From MTP4 sp052056915 (GTDB lineage Archaea > Halobacteriota > Methanosarcinia > Methanosarcinales > Methanosarcinaceae): a DNA stretch of 64,000 nt. Every line of letters begins with the position of its first letter. Position 1 is the stretch's first letter. The stretch covers positions 1,984,001-2,048,000 of the forward strand of contig NZ_CP195119.1 in assembly GCF_052056915.1 (NCBI RefSeq). Direction: 5' to 3'. Below the pieces are notes generated by a model. That model saw nothing but the letters and a program-made list of their open reading frames with translations. It was not told the origin of the DNA and did no database searches. Shown here in pieces: positions 1 to 9,523 of the stretch. The position numbers and the translations under genes are program-made.

Positions 1-38
1 TGGAAAAATTGGAGGAGTACATAAAGAAAAATTTATAA
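1..38 (+). CDS. possible C-terminal end of an upstream gene (partial)
   Basis: In frame 3 the first bases read as a charged tail ending KLEEYIKKNL followed by TAA at 36-38. This looks like the end of a protein that began before the window. It is only eleven residues long, so no family can be named and it may be chance. Confidence 0.3.
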   Translation, partial: EKLEEYIKKNL

Positions 39-91
39 ATAAAGACCCATATTTATCGAGTGTCCCGGACCAGGGCGTCCGGAGGCCTTTC

Positions 92-949
92 ATGTCAAGA
101 AATTCACTTTCAATTCAGGAAACAGAAACCCTGGGCTACTACGATTTCATGAGCTACCTCGAGGTGCCCTACTTCCACGTAGGTGGCCTCGTTTCCACGG
201 AAAAACTGGCGGAACTTTGCCGGCTTGACAGGAATAAAAAGGTGCTGATGGTAGGGTGCGGAACGGGTTTTTCTGCCTGTTACCTCGCAAAGAAAGTCGG
301 CTGTTTCGTGGTGGGAGTCGATATAGCAGAGCTTTCCATCGAGAAGGCAAAGGAAAGGGCAAAAAAGAAAGGTGTGGAGGGGATAACGGATTTCCGGATA
401 GGAGACGCCTACGCCCTGCCCTTTGAAGCCGGAACTTTCGATGCCATAATTACCGAGTTTGTCTCCCAGTTCCTTGACCGGGGCAGGGCTTTCAGGGAAT
501 TTGTCCGGGTTTTGAAGCCCGGAGGCTCCCTGGGAATTAATGAAATGTACAGGGAAACGGAAATCCCCCCGAAACCTGCAGAAAAGCTAACGCATGCAGA
601 GGACATTTTCGCCGAGATCACCGGACTTCCCTTTACTCTCCCGACCCCTGAAGAATGGGAAAAGGAGCTAGAAGAAGCAGGGCTGGAGGACGTCCAGGTA
701 AGGAAATGCAAGCCCACGGCAAGCCTGGAAGAGGCAAAGAAGCTTATCAGGACAATGGGCGGGCTCCTGGAGTTTGCCCGGTACTTTTCCAGCGTCGCAG
801 TGAAAATGATAAAGTACACGCTGATCAGCAAAAAGATCAGGCACCGGTTCAGGCGGCTCGGGGAAGGAAAAAAGATCCTGCTAAGGAAAAAGTCAACCTC
901 AAGGTATGTGGGCTATGTGCTTGCTACAGGAACAAAGCCCAAAAAGTAA
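92..949 (+). CDS. class I SAM-dependent methyltransferase
   Basis: A 285-residue protein with a Rossmann-fold SAM-binding domain. Motif I reads VLMVGCGTGFSACYLA (about residues 50-65), followed by the acidic GVDIAELSIEKAKERA strand-helix and a DAYALPFEAGTFDAIITEF motif near residues 105-123, the Methyltransf_11 pattern. The C-terminal third is rich in Lys and Arg, with a hydrophobic helix near residues 225-245. The start is set by GGAGG a few bases before ATG. It stands alone on the plus strand, with A-rich repeats downstream. The substrate cannot be told from sequence; family members methylate small molecules, quinones or lipids. The enzyme class is clear and the role is unknown. Confidence 0.85.
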   Translation: MSRNSLSIQETETLGYYDFMSYLEVPYFHVGGLVSTEKLAELCRLDRNKKVLMVGCGTGFSACYLAKKVGCFVVGVDIAELSIEKAKERAKKKGVEGITDFRIGDAYALPFEAGTFDAIITEFVSQFLDRGRAFREFVRVLKPGGSLGINEMYRETEIPPKPAEKLTHAEDIFAEITGLPFTLPTPEEWEKELEEAGLEDVQVRKCKPTASLEEAKKLIRTMGGLLEFARYFSSVAVKMIKYTLISKKIRHRFRRLGEGKKILLRKKSTSRYVGYVLATGTKPKK

Positions 950-959
950 CTGGAAGGAA

Positions 960-1140
960 AACTGTAAAGTAAAGAGTAAAGTAAAGATATGAAGTAAAGA
1001 TATAAAGTAAAAATATGAAGTAAATTGAAAATTATGGATAAGGGCAAAACCCCGAAGTTAATTGTTGATAAACCCGAAGATAATTGCTGACAAAACCGGC
1101 TCAATTAAAAAAAAGGAAGTAAAGTAAAGTAAAGTAAAGA
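960..1140. repeat. A/G-rich short repeats (AAGTAAAG-type) in a gene-free stretch
   Basis: The 950-1370 gap holds loose runs of a GTAAAGTAAAGATATGAA-like unit at 960-1025 and AAGTAAAGTAAAG again near 1117-1140. No ORF with a credible ribosome site is present. A TATA-like GATATAAAC near 1200 may serve the regulator that starts at 1371. Confidence 0.5.
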
Positions 1141-1370
1141 AAGGAAAAAGGAACAGGAAATTGTCCGGGACTGTGAAATAATAAATGTTTTTTGGAAAAG
1201 GATATAAACAATCAATTGGAAAACTTAGAGCAATAATTCCTCAAGAAGTTACCGGTGGGGCTTTCAGGAAAATGAAACCGGGACTTCAAATTAGGCAAAA
1301 CGGGTTTTGGGAAAAATGAAGGGAAATTACCTCCGGCGTATTCACGAGGTTCCCGGGGAGGTAGACTTGC

Positions 1371-2153
1371 ATGAAGATTTCACTTATTGATCTGGCATTT
1401 CTTTCGGAAAAAAGAACTAATGTACTGCGCCTGCTGGAAGAGGGGCCAAAAACCAGTGACGAGATAAAAAAAGACCTGAACGTCAGCTCTACGTCAATTA
1501 TGCCCCAGATAAAGAAATTAAAAGAAGGCCACATGATCACTCAGGAAAACGACAGGTACCAGCTCTCGGAAATGGGGGAAATAGTCGTCGAAAAGATGGA
1601 ACCCCTCTTAAATACCGTGAGGGTTTTCGAAGAAAATTACGATTACTGGGTAAACCACGACCTGAGCGCAATTCCTGAGGACCTTCTTAACAGGATCGAG
1701 GAACTGGGAAACTATTTCCTGCTCGAACCCGACCTTAACAGGCTCTTTGAAGTGCCTGAAGACTTTAAGAAAAACCTCCTGGAATCCAGACGTGTCATGA
1801 TATTTCTTTCTTATTTCCACCCCCTTTATCTTAACCTGTATTCCGAACTGGCACGAAAAGGGGCGGAAATGTACCTCATCCTGACCGAACCGGTCTTTGA
1901 AAGAATGAAAAAAGACTACACAGAAAACCTCCAGGAACTTCTGAATTCCAAAAATATGGAAATTTACATTTGCGACAAGAAAATAACCCTGAAAAACGTT
2001 GTAACAGACCGTTTCTGTTCACTGGTACTCTTTGACAGAAAGGGGAAATTCGACCACCAGCGCCTGATGAGCTTTGACGAAAGTGCACTGGAATGGTGTG
2101 AAGAACTCTTCACTCATTACAAGGATATGTCAATGCCCCTTGAAAAGATCTGA
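1371..2153 (+). CDS. Msr-family transcriptional regulator (winged helix + DUF1724-type domain)
   Basis: A 260-residue regulator of the family that controls methyltransferase genes in Methanosarcina. Residues 1-75 form an ArsR-like winged helix (LIDLAFLSEKR...EEGPKTSDEIKKDLNVSSTSIMPQIKKLK). The rest is the family-specific effector region, with the conserved YWVNHDLSAIPEDLLNRI, LEPDLNRLFE and FDHQRLMSFDESALEWCEELF blocks shared with the three paralogues at 13.996, 32.226 and 33.535 kb. GGAGGT lies 10 bases before the ATG. Known Msr proteins act on methanol or methylsulfide methyltransferase operons. This one has no methyltransferase gene directly beside it, so its target is open. Confidence 0.85.
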   Translation: MKISLIDLAFLSEKRTNVLRLLEEGPKTSDEIKKDLNVSSTSIMPQIKKLKEGHMITQENDRYQLSEMGEIVVEKMEPLLNTVRVFEENYDYWVNHDLSAIPEDLLNRIEELGNYFLLEPDLNRLFEVPEDFKKNLLESRRVMIFLSYFHPLYLNLYSELARKGAEMYLILTEPVFERMKKDYTENLQELLNSKNMEIYICDKKITLKNVVTDRFCSLVLFDRKGKFDHQRLMSFDESALEWCEELFTHYKDMSMPLEKI

Positions 2154-2524
2154 AGAAGTGTCGAAAATCGAAATTCCCTTGATTTTCGATATGATATCAA
2201 CCGGACCTCCGGATTTGTTATAACCGGAGTCTACAGATTTTTGAGTTCCGATTTGATATCGATCGGAGTTCACCGTTTTTTGGTTTATGATTTGCTGGCA
2301 AACGAAGTCTACGGATTTTTGATAGTTTTATATGCTTAAATGAAGTCTACATTTTTAGTTTCTGATGTGCTTAAACCGAAATATACCGATTTTTGAGTTC
2401 CGATTTTCTATCTACCGGATTCAACCGGTTTTTAATTCGAACGGATTTTATCACCTGTTTAACCCCTCGGAACAGGGACATCAATACCTGGCATTTCCCA
2501 CAAGAGATACGGGGAATCCTGTCC
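2154..2524. repeat. degenerate repeats of a GTCTACGGATTTTTGA-like unit
   Basis: The space between the convergent regulator and receiver genes contains several imperfect copies of a unit like GGAGTCTACAGATTTTTGAG, each followed by TCCGATTTGATATC-like bases, near 2163, 2226, 2265, 2308, 2342 and 2380. No protein gene is supported here. Confidence 0.4.
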
Positions 2525-2890
2525 TCAATCACTGAGATATTTGTCAATAAGGGCTCTGAACTTGTTTATATCAATAGGCTTTGAGATGTAATCAACGCAT
2601 CCCTTTTCGATGAAGTGTTCCTCACTTCCTTTCATTGCATGGGCTGTTACCGCAATCACCGGGATGTCAGCGGTGTCAGGGTTCTGCTTTATCCGTTCAA
2701 GCACCTCGAGCCCGTCCATTTTCGGAAGCTGCATGTCCAGGAGAATGATGTCGAATTTGTTCTCATCGAGGCACTCAAGGGCCCTTATCCCATCCTCCGC
2801 TCCTGTTACGCTGTGCCCGTAGAATTCCAGCAGATCAAGTATCAATTCCATATTCATGGGGTTGTCTTCAACAATCAGAATCTTTTTCAT
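2525..2890 (-). CDS. stand-alone response-regulator receiver protein
   Basis: A 121-residue single receiver (REC) domain with no output domain. It begins KKILIVEDNPMNMELI (acidic pair E8/D9), has the phospho-acceptor Asp in FDIILLDMQLPKMDGL near residue 52, the conserved Thr in IPVIAVTAHAM and the Lys in YISKPIDINKF. It overlaps the 3' end of the upstream hybrid kinase by 23 bp and so is translationally coupled to it. With no DNA-binding domain it probably passes phosphate on or acts by protein contact, as is common in archaeal phosphorelays. Fold and operon partner are clear; the output is unknown. Confidence 0.92.
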   Translation of the reverse strand: MKKILIVEDNPMNMELILDLLEFYGHSVTGAEDGIRALECLDENKFDIILLDMQLPKMDGLEVLERIKQNPDTADIPVIAVTAHAMKGSEEHFIEKGCVDYISKPIDINKFRALIDKYLSD

Positions 2891-5800
2891 CTTTATGCCT
2901 CTTAAGCATAGTTAGTTGTTTTATCCTGTTAATTAACTCTTTTCTTCCGAAAGTGCCTTTCTTCATGATAGAGAGTAAATGGTCCTGCATTTCATTGTTC
3001 AATTCTTCAATATTCTTTTCATCAAATTCCCCTGCAGTGCAGACAATCAGGGGGATATCCCTGGTCCCCGGGTCGGCCCTGAGGTGGGAAATTACGTCAA
3101 AACCATTCACATCCGACATCATGAGGTCGAGAATGAGGATGTCGGGCCTGTCCGAGAAGAGCCTGTCAAGACCCTCCCTCCCGCCGTAAGCTTTCAAGAC
3201 CTCAAAACCTTCGGGCTCGATCATCGAGTTCAGCAGTTCCACGGCATTTTCGTCATCATCAACGATAAGGACCTTCAGAGTTTCGAATTTAAACTTCTGC
3301 CTGATTTCTTCCAGGGAAGTAAGGAGTTCAACCTTTTTAATGGGTTTTGTAAAGGAATACAGAGCCCCAAGAGCAATTCCAAGTTCATTTTTATCGGCCA
3401 TGGAGATGATAAGTACCGGGATCCGAGCCGTTTCGGGGTCATTTTTCAGCTGTTTCAGGACGAGCCAGCCATTGGTATCGGGGAGGAAGACGTCAAGGGT
3501 TATAACATCGGGTTTCAGTTTCTTTGCAACCGGCAAAACGTCTCTTCCCAGATACACCGGAGCCACGCTGTAGCCGGCGTCTCCCAGGACAAGGGAAAGG
3601 AGTTCATTTGAATTATTGTCATCGTCAACAACCAGGACGAGTTCCCCTCCATCTCCGCTTTCGGGAAAGATTATTTCAGGAGGTTTAACAGCATGCCCGG
3701 AAGTTTCCACGGATTTTTTCACCGAAAGGGCGGCTTTCTTATTCATTTCAAACTCCAGGAGCACTTCCTCGAGTTCAGGGTTCCCGGCCTTCCTGATTTC
3801 CCCTGGCTTTTTGAGCGGGATTGAGAAAGTAAAAGCACTCCCTTTATGGAATTCACTTTCAACCCGGATTACCCCCCGGTGCAATTCTACGATTTTCTTT
3901 ACGAGAGCAAGGCCGAGCCCGGTCCCACAGTACTGTCTGGAAGCAGAAGCGTCGATCTGGGTAAAAGGCTGGAAGAGTTTTTCCTGGTCTTCGCCAGAAA
4001 TACCTATCCCGGTATCCGTAACCGAAATAAGGGCATAATCTCCCGTTTTTTTGCCGTAGACGGAAACTTTTCCCCCATCGGGAGTGAACTTGATTGCATT
4101 GCTCACGAGGTTATAGAGAATCTGGATCAGACGGTTCCGGTCAGCTTCAAGGTTGCTAAAGCCGGGTTCTATGGTGAAGGTCATATCAAGGGACCTGGAC
4201 AGGGCAAAGGGATTGAGCACGGTCCTGACATCCTCGAACACGGCGGCAAGGGAAAATTCACTGTAATGCAGCTCCATTTTCCCTGCCTCGACCTTTGAAA
4301 GGTCAAGAATATCATTGATCAGTTCAAGCAGGTTTCTTCCGCTGCGTGAGATATTGTTTATGTACTTCAACTGCCTTTCGTTGAGTTCCCCGAAGACCCT
4401 CTCGAGCAGGATATCCGAGAAGCCTATGATAGAATTAAGAGGGGTCCGCAGTTCATGGCTCATGTTTGCCAGGAACTCGCTCTTGGCCCGGCTGGAATCC
4501 TCAGCCTCTAGCTTTGCGCTGAGCAACCTTTCTTCCGAAAGCTTGTGGGCGGTGATGTCAAGCCCTGTTTGCAGGACACCCGTAAGCCTGCCTTCTTCAT
4601 CTTTTATCGGATTGGCACGGACCATCCAGACCTTTCCGTCAGGGGTGCTTATCTCCCCAACTTCTTCCTTCCCGGAATTGAGCGCCAGCCACACGGGAGA
4701 GCCGGACCTGCCACTTTCACAAAGCAAACAGACTTTCTCAAATTTTTGCCCCACGAGATCCTTAAGTTTCATCCCCAGATAGTCCAGGGAAGCTTTGTTC
4801 GCCCAGACAACCCTGCATTCGGGGTCCATAAAAACAAGTAATTCACTTAAAGAGTTCAAAATTACCTTTTTTTCGTGTTCCTGAACCTCAAGGTCTTCGG
4901 AGGCTGCACTCAAACTTTCAAGCATCCCGTTTATCCCGCAAGCAAGCCTCGAAAGTTCATCATCCCCTTCTACCGAAAGCCTCTCTGCGTAATCCCTTTC
5001 CTTTCCGACTTTATCAACAAAACCGTCAATCTCAACGATACGGGAAACAAACTCCCGGTCCATCAAAAGCTTACAGCCTCCGCCCACCAGTAGGCCCGCA
5101 AATAGGAGAAAAAGCACAATGTAGCGGAGGGACTTTTGCCCCTCGGCGTAGATACTCCTGTCCATGTCCGCCCGAACCATAACCCCAGGTTCGCCTGTGA
5201 TGTCATTTAGCACGAAGTATCCGACTACCTTCCCATCTATTATCGTGTTCATGCAGGTCTGCCCATCACTTTCAAAAAAAGCTTCCTGGAAATTGGCAGG
5301 CACACTATCAAGCCTGTAGAGCATCAGAGGGTTACCGGTAATTTTTTGGACGGACTCAACAAAACCCACATCCAGGTCCCTGCCTATGATGAGAGTCCCC
5401 AGGATTTCTTCATCTCCCGAACTCCCGGAGATGGGACGGCAGGAGATGATCACAGGCCCGTTTTCGAGCATAAGCAAACCGCTGACATTATCGGTGGAAG
5501 CCGGGCAAAGGAGAGATCCGTCATTTATTTTACTCTGGAGTTCGGGAGGCGCAAGACCACCAATCAAGCGCTCGGAATCCAAAAAATAGGAGTAAAGTAC
5601 ATCCCCTGAAGCGTTAACAAAAAAGATGAGGTCATATCCACCTAAAGAAAAAATATCGTCGGGCAGGGTTTCACTAATATTCCCGGGGTAGGAACTCTGC
5701 ATAAAAGCCCGGACCTCGGCCCTGGAAGAAAAGGCAACGTTAGCCTCGTCGAGTTCGAGTATCTGTGAATCAATAACGTTTTTTGCATTTTCCATGTTAT

Positions 5801-5930
5801 CAATCGCTTCCCGTGCCTCCAGGTCGGAAAAACTGGAGTCAAGGATACTCTGGGAGGCGAAAATAACAACTGAAATCAATAAAGCAAAAATCACGTAGAT
5901 AATAACCAGTACCTTTTTGCTAACATTCAT
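2868..5930 (-). CDS. membrane hybrid sensor histidine kinase with two C-terminal receivers
   Basis: About 1020 residues. Order: membrane helix (residues 5-26), an extracytoplasmic sensor of about 240 residues resembling CHASE4/Cache folds, a second helix (about 268-290), a HAMP-like linker, a PAS domain (VILNSLSELLVFMDPECRVVWANKASL), HisKA with the phospho-His in NMSHELRTPLNS near residue 492, HATPase_c with NAIKF, DTGIGI and GTGLGL boxes, then receivers near 767 (LVLVVDDDNN) and 887 (VLIVDDDENA). A longer reading frame starts at TTG 5975. I prefer ATG 5930 because it places the first membrane helix at the N terminus. It overlaps the downstream receiver gene. The stimulus is unknown; the architecture is certain. 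Confidence 0.92.
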   Translation of the reverse strand: MNVSKKVLVIIYVIFALLISVVIFASQSILDSSFSDLEAREAIDNMENAKNVIDSQILELDEANVAFSSRAEVRAFMQSSYPGNISETLPDDIFSLGGYDLIFFVNASGDVLYSYFLDSERLIGGLAPPELQSKINDGSLLCPASTDNVSGLLMLENGPVIISCRPISGSSGDEEILGTLIIGRDLDVGFVESVQKITGNPLMLYRLDSVPANFQEAFFESDGQTCMNTIIDGKVVGYFVLNDITGEPGVMVRADMDRSIYAEGQKSLRYIVLFLLFAGLLVGGGCKLLMDREFVSRIVEIDGFVDKVGKERDYAERLSVEGDDELSRLACGINGMLESLSAASEDLEVQEHEKKVILNSLSELLVFMDPECRVVWANKASLDYLGMKLKDLVGQKFEKVCLLCESGRSGSPVWLALNSGKEEVGEISTPDGKVWMVRANPIKDEEGRLTGVLQTGLDITAHKLSEERLLSAKLEAEDSSRAKSEFLANMSHELRTPLNSIIGFSDILLERVFGELNERQLKYINNISRSGRNLLELINDILDLSKVEAGKMELHYSEFSLAAVFEDVRTVLNPFALSRSLDMTFTIEPGFSNLEADRNRLIQILYNLVSNAIKFTPDGGKVSVYGKKTGDYALISVTDTGIGISGEDQEKLFQPFTQIDASASRQYCGTGLGLALVKKIVELHRGVIRVESEFHKGSAFTFSIPLKKPGEIRKAGNPELEEVLLEFEMNKKAALSVKKSVETSGHAVKPPEIIFPESGDGGELVLVVDDDNNSNELLSLVLGDAGYSVAPVYLGRDVLPVAKKLKPDVITLDVFLPDTNGWLVLKQLKNDPETARIPVLIISMADKNELGIALGALYSFTKPIKKVELLTSLEEIRQKFKFETLKVLIVDDDENAVELLNSMIEPEGFEVLKAYGGREGLDRLFSDRPDILILDLMMSDVNGFDVISHLRADPGTRDIPLIVCTAGEFDEKNIEELNNEMQDHLLSIMKKGTFGRKELINRIKQLTMLKRHKDEKDSDC

Positions 5931-6298
5931 AATATAAACTCTGAAGGTGGGTGCATGGCCGAATATATCATACAAAGGGAATTGAAGATTTAATACGGCG
6001 GAAGTTGAATATTTTATGAAGAGAGGCTTTTTTACACAAGAGAATTGAGAGCATTTATACGGAGGGAATTGACCACCTGTATAAAGGAGATATGAGAATT
6101 CTAATTGAGATGTGATAATTCTAATTTGAAATCAATATAAATATTTTTTGTGTATTACATAGTATAAAAAATTATTTGATTACTGGCGTTAATGGCCCTG
6201 TTAAACTCTTTTTTCTTATAAACACAATTAAAAAAAATATATACATTTATGAAAGAAAAAAAGGGAATGAGTAGAAAATAATTTAAAACTAGAGGAGC
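5931..6298. promoter_or_regulatory. gap between kinase promoter and ATPase 3' end
   Basis: AT-rich. It holds a direct repeat (AGAATTCTAATT and ATAATTCTAATTTGA near 6092-6130) and a minus-strand TATA-like TTTATATTGATTTC near 6140 suited to the kinase. A-runs near 6229-6238 read as a T-tract for termination of the minus-strand ATPase. No gene was found. Confidence 0.4.
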
Positions 6299-9103
6299 TC
6301 ACCACCTGAACGAGCGAGAGACCCAGCCCACGTTCTTTCTGAGAGCATACTTCCTGAGTTCGTCAACTGCAAGAAGGAAGAGGGCAAAGGGGAGAGCGAG
6401 CAGCAGGTATTTGAGGTCAATGGGAGAGGTATTGAAAATCAGGTGGGCAAGGGGGCTCCAGATAATAAAGGAAAGGATAAGAAGCTCACTCACAATACCT
6501 GCCAGGACATACCGGTTTTTGAAAAGACCTTTGGTGAAGACCGACTGTAACCGGGTCCTGGATGTAAAGACGTTTGCAATCTGGCAGATAATCACCGCCG
6601 AAAAAAAAGCCGTAATCGACTGCATATAGAGAGGATTGTTGTTTGCAAGCTGCTCCCCGTAACTCCAGCCCCCACCGGAAAGTACGGCAAAGTAGCAGAA
6701 AAAACCGGCAGCTGCCTCTATCGGCCCTTTTATCCCGTAGGAAGTAAAGAGCACCTGGGAAGTAAGCAGTTTTTCATCCCTGGACCTGGGAGGGCGCCTC
6801 ATAATATCCCCTTCTCCCCTTTCCACCCCCAGGGCAAGGGCAGGCAGGATATCAGTTCCCAGGTCAATTGCCAGGATGAGTTGCACGTTCATAGGGAGAG
6901 GCAGGGTAAAGAGGACGAAGGCGATAAAAGGCAGGATTTCGGGGATATTGCTGGTAAGGATGTAAGCAATAAACTTTTTTATATTATCAAAGACGGTCCT
7001 GCCCTCTTCCACGGCATTCACAATGGTGGCAAAGTTGTCGTCCAGAAGTACCATGTCCGCAGCTTCCCGGGAAACATCAGTGCCGCTGCCCATGGCAACC
7101 CCCATATCCGCATTCTTGATTGCGGGGGCATCGTTGACACCGTCCCCGGTCATGGTGACGATTTCCCCTTCGGCCTGGAAGAGTTGCACGATTTTCAGTT
7201 TCTGTACGGGAGAGGTCCGAGCAAAGACTATACTCTTCTTTTTCAACCGCTCCGCAAGTTCTTCTCTGGAAAGAGCTTTCAGTTCGTCCCCCGTGATTAT
7301 TTCCAGGGCTTCGGAATCCGCAAGCCCCACACCCCTGGCAATGGACTCTGCCGTTACGGGATGATCCCCTGTAATCATGACTACCTTGATCCCTGCAGCA
7401 TGGCACTTTGCAATAGCTCCTTTTGCTTCGGGGCGCGGGGGGTCCACAATCCCGATGAAACCCAGGAAAACGAAACCTTCAGTGTACTCTTCCGGCTTTT
7501 CCGCTTCCCTGTAAGCAAGGGCTATCACCCGCTCTCCCCTCTCCGCCATTCTCAGGTGCCGGTCCAGCAGTTCTTCTTTCTCCCTTCTGCTAAGTTCCCG
7601 CACCCCTCCGGCCTCAATTAAGGAATCACACATCTCAACCACAATTTCCGGAGCCCCTTTGAGGTAGGATTCAAGCCCGCCTTCGGGAGTACGGCAGAGG
7701 ACTTCCATCCGCTTGGTGAGAGAATCAAACGGGAATTCCTCCAGCCGGGGATAATTAACATTGAGTTCCTTCAGGTCCGTAAAGCCGTTTGCAAAGACCA
7801 GGAGGGCTCCTTCGGTGGGGTCCCCCGTGTATCCAGGGGCCCTTTCCGAAAACCTCGCATTGTTACAGAGCCCGGCGACCCGCAGGAAAACAGGAGGAAT
7901 CTTTGCGGGGTCCCAGCCCGGACCCGGCAGCCCCTCGCCGGAAATCACCTCTCCTCCGGCAGGCATTTCTCCGGTGTTCACACCTGATTCCTGCCCTGCC
8001 GCTTCCCCTGCGGAACCTTCAGGCTCTTCAGGGTCCACATCTTCATACCCGATGATGAGGGAGTGGACAGCCATTTTGTTCTGGGTCAGGGTCCCGGTCT
8101 TATCCGTACAGATAACCGTGGTCGAACCCAGGGTTTCCACGGACTCGAGCTGTTTTATCAGGGCTTTTCTGTCGGCCATCCGGCGAGAGGCAAGGCTCAG
8201 GGCAAGGGTAACTGTTGGCAGGAGCCCTTCAGGTACATTGGCGACGATGATCCCGATGGCAAAAATAAGGCTCGCAAGGAAGATGTCCTGGAGGAAAAAG
8301 GCAAGCAGAAAAAAGGTTACCCCGAGGAAAATCGCTATTGAGGAAATTACCTTTATGAAATGGTTGAGTTCCTTCCGGATAGGAGTGTCCACGGCAGAAG
8401 TCTGTTCGGTCAGGGTAGCCAGGTTCCCGATTTGGGTGTGTGCTCCCGTCCCGAACACGATAGCTTTTCCGTTTCCGCTCTGCACCAGGGTCCCGGAAAA
8501 AACCATGTTCCTGCACTCCAGCATTTCCTGATGGGTGCAATTAAGAGAACGCAACTGCGGTTCGGCTTCCCCGGTGAGAGCGGAATTGTCTACTTTCAGG
8601 GAATTGGCCTCTATCAAACGCCCGTCTGCCGGGACCTTGTCCCCTTCCTCAAGAAGGATCACATCCCCGACAACCAGTTCCGAAGCCAGGACGTCAAGGA
8701 CCATCCCGTCCCTTAAAACCCTTGCATGGGGCGGGATAAGCTGCCGGAAGCTTTCCATGGTCTTTTCGGCCTGGTACTCCTGGATAAAAGTAAAGGTCCC
8801 GTTCAGGACCACGACCCCCCCGAGAGCTACCCCTATATATAGATTCCCCTGCCCGGGGTCCAGGTACTCGGCTAAGAAAGAGAGAAGGGCTCCTATGGCC
8901 AGAAGGATAGAAAAGAAATTCCGGAATTGTCGGAAGTATTTTCGGGCTATGCCTTCTTTCCCCGTATTTTCCAGGACGTTGGGGCCGCAGTCCCGCAAGC
9001 GGCGGCCAGCCTCCCGCCCCATGAGCCCGTTTTCATCCGTCCCAAAACACTTCAGGAATTCCGGAAGGGGAATCCTGTGTTCGTCGCCCCGGGGAGAGCA
9101 CAA
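6299..9103 (-). CDS. P-type cation ATPase, Na,K-ATPase-like (type IIC-like)
   Basis: A 934-residue P-type pump with N-terminal cation-ATPase domain (EFLKCFGTDENGL...RDCGPNVLE), actuator loop TGEAE, phosphorylation site ICTDKTGTLTQNK near residue 333, nucleotide-binding domain with LKGAPE, hinge TGDGVNDAPA near 657, and ten predicted membrane segments. The transport-site helix reads NVPEGLLPTVT and the M6 region reads DLGTDILPALALGVERGEGDIMRRPPR. Both resemble animal Na,K/H,K-ATPases more than SERCA pumps. Start: TTG at 9103, four bases after AGGGA; the in-frame ATG upstream is cut off by TAG. An acidic Gly/Glu/Pro-rich insert lies in the N domain. The gene is divergent from mtaA. The transported ion cannot be fixed. 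Confidence 0.9.
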   Translation of the reverse strand: MCSPRGDEHRIPLPEFLKCFGTDENGLMGREAGRRLRDCGPNVLENTGKEGIARKYFRQFRNFFSILLAIGALLSFLAEYLDPGQGNLYIGVALGGVVVLNGTFTFIQEYQAEKTMESFRQLIPPHARVLRDGMVLDVLASELVVGDVILLEEGDKVPADGRLIEANSLKVDNSALTGEAEPQLRSLNCTHQEMLECRNMVFSGTLVQSGNGKAIVFGTGAHTQIGNLATLTEQTSAVDTPIRKELNHFIKVISSIAIFLGVTFFLLAFFLQDIFLASLIFAIGIIVANVPEGLLPTVTLALSLASRRMADRKALIKQLESVETLGSTTVICTDKTGTLTQNKMAVHSLIIGYEDVDPEEPEGSAGEAAGQESGVNTGEMPAGGEVISGEGLPGPGWDPAKIPPVFLRVAGLCNNARFSERAPGYTGDPTEGALLVFANGFTDLKELNVNYPRLEEFPFDSLTKRMEVLCRTPEGGLESYLKGAPEIVVEMCDSLIEAGGVRELSRREKEELLDRHLRMAERGERVIALAYREAEKPEEYTEGFVFLGFIGIVDPPRPEAKGAIAKCHAAGIKVVMITGDHPVTAESIARGVGLADSEALEIITGDELKALSREELAERLKKKSIVFARTSPVQKLKIVQLFQAEGEIVTMTGDGVNDAPAIKNADMGVAMGSGTDVSREAADMVLLDDNFATIVNAVEEGRTVFDNIKKFIAYILTSNIPEILPFIAFVLFTLPLPMNVQLILAIDLGTDILPALALGVERGEGDIMRRPPRSRDEKLLTSQVLFTSYGIKGPIEAAAGFFCYFAVLSGGGWSYGEQLANNNPLYMQSITAFFSAVIICQIANVFTSRTRLQSVFTKGLFKNRYVLAGIVSELLILSFIIWSPLAHLIFNTSPIDLKYLLLALPFALFLLAVDELRKYALRKNVGWVSRSFRW

Positions 9104-9388
9104 AGCTTCCCTGTCTTCAGCCGCTGCCTACTCCATTGTACCCCCTATATTCAATGCCGCACAGACATATAAGCTTGACACTTCGAAAAGAAGCGGGGGC
9201 GGGAGCTTGAAATGCCCGGGTTATCGAGTCAAAAATTTTCACCGCATTTATCAGAAACAGGGTAAAAAAAAATTCCCGTCAATTATGTTTTATAACTTGC
9301 TAACGAAAAATAATCTCTACTCAATGCGAAAATAGAGGGTTGAGAATTAATTTTACGCTCAGGTTCTCGGCCCTGTGCAAGCGAACAT

Positions 9389-9426
9389 GAAAAGGAGTGA
9401 CAAAAGGCTTTGTCAGGCTCCTTTTC
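9389..9426. promoter_or_regulatory. long stem-loop between the ATPase and mtaA
   Basis: A 9-bp outer stem (GAAAAGGAG with CTCCTTTTC) continues, past a two-base bulge, into a 7-bp inner stem (TGACAAA with TTTGTCA) closed by AGGC. It lies about 210 bp before mtaA in a gene-free stretch (9104-9602). It is too strong to be chance in such AT-rich DNA, but it could be a terminator for an unseen transcript, a small RNA or a protein-binding palindrome. Confidence 0.55.
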
Positions 9427-9464
9427 TCCTACATATATCCTATGGTTTTTAATGATGTTTGAGG

Positions 9465-9523
9465 ACTCAGGAGTTTAAAGGCCCTGAGTATGAAACATTT
9501 TGGATTGAAAAGGTCTATATAAT
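9465..9523 (+). promoter_or_regulatory. mtaA promoter region with a 7-bp inverted repeat and TATA box
   Basis: An inverted repeat ACTCAGG/CCTGAGT (9465-9489) sits just before a TATA-like TATATAAT at 9516-9523. Transcription should start about 25 bases on, near 9545, leaving a leader of about 58 bases before the mtaA ATG. The inverted repeat is placed where an activator or repressor would bind; this is inference. Confidence 0.5.

Noticed and set aside
6299..9103. SERCA-type calcium ATPase as the specific call
   Set aside because: The helix 4 NVPEGLL and helix 6 DLGTD..PALALG patterns fit the Na,K-ATPase-like class better; the ion is left open.
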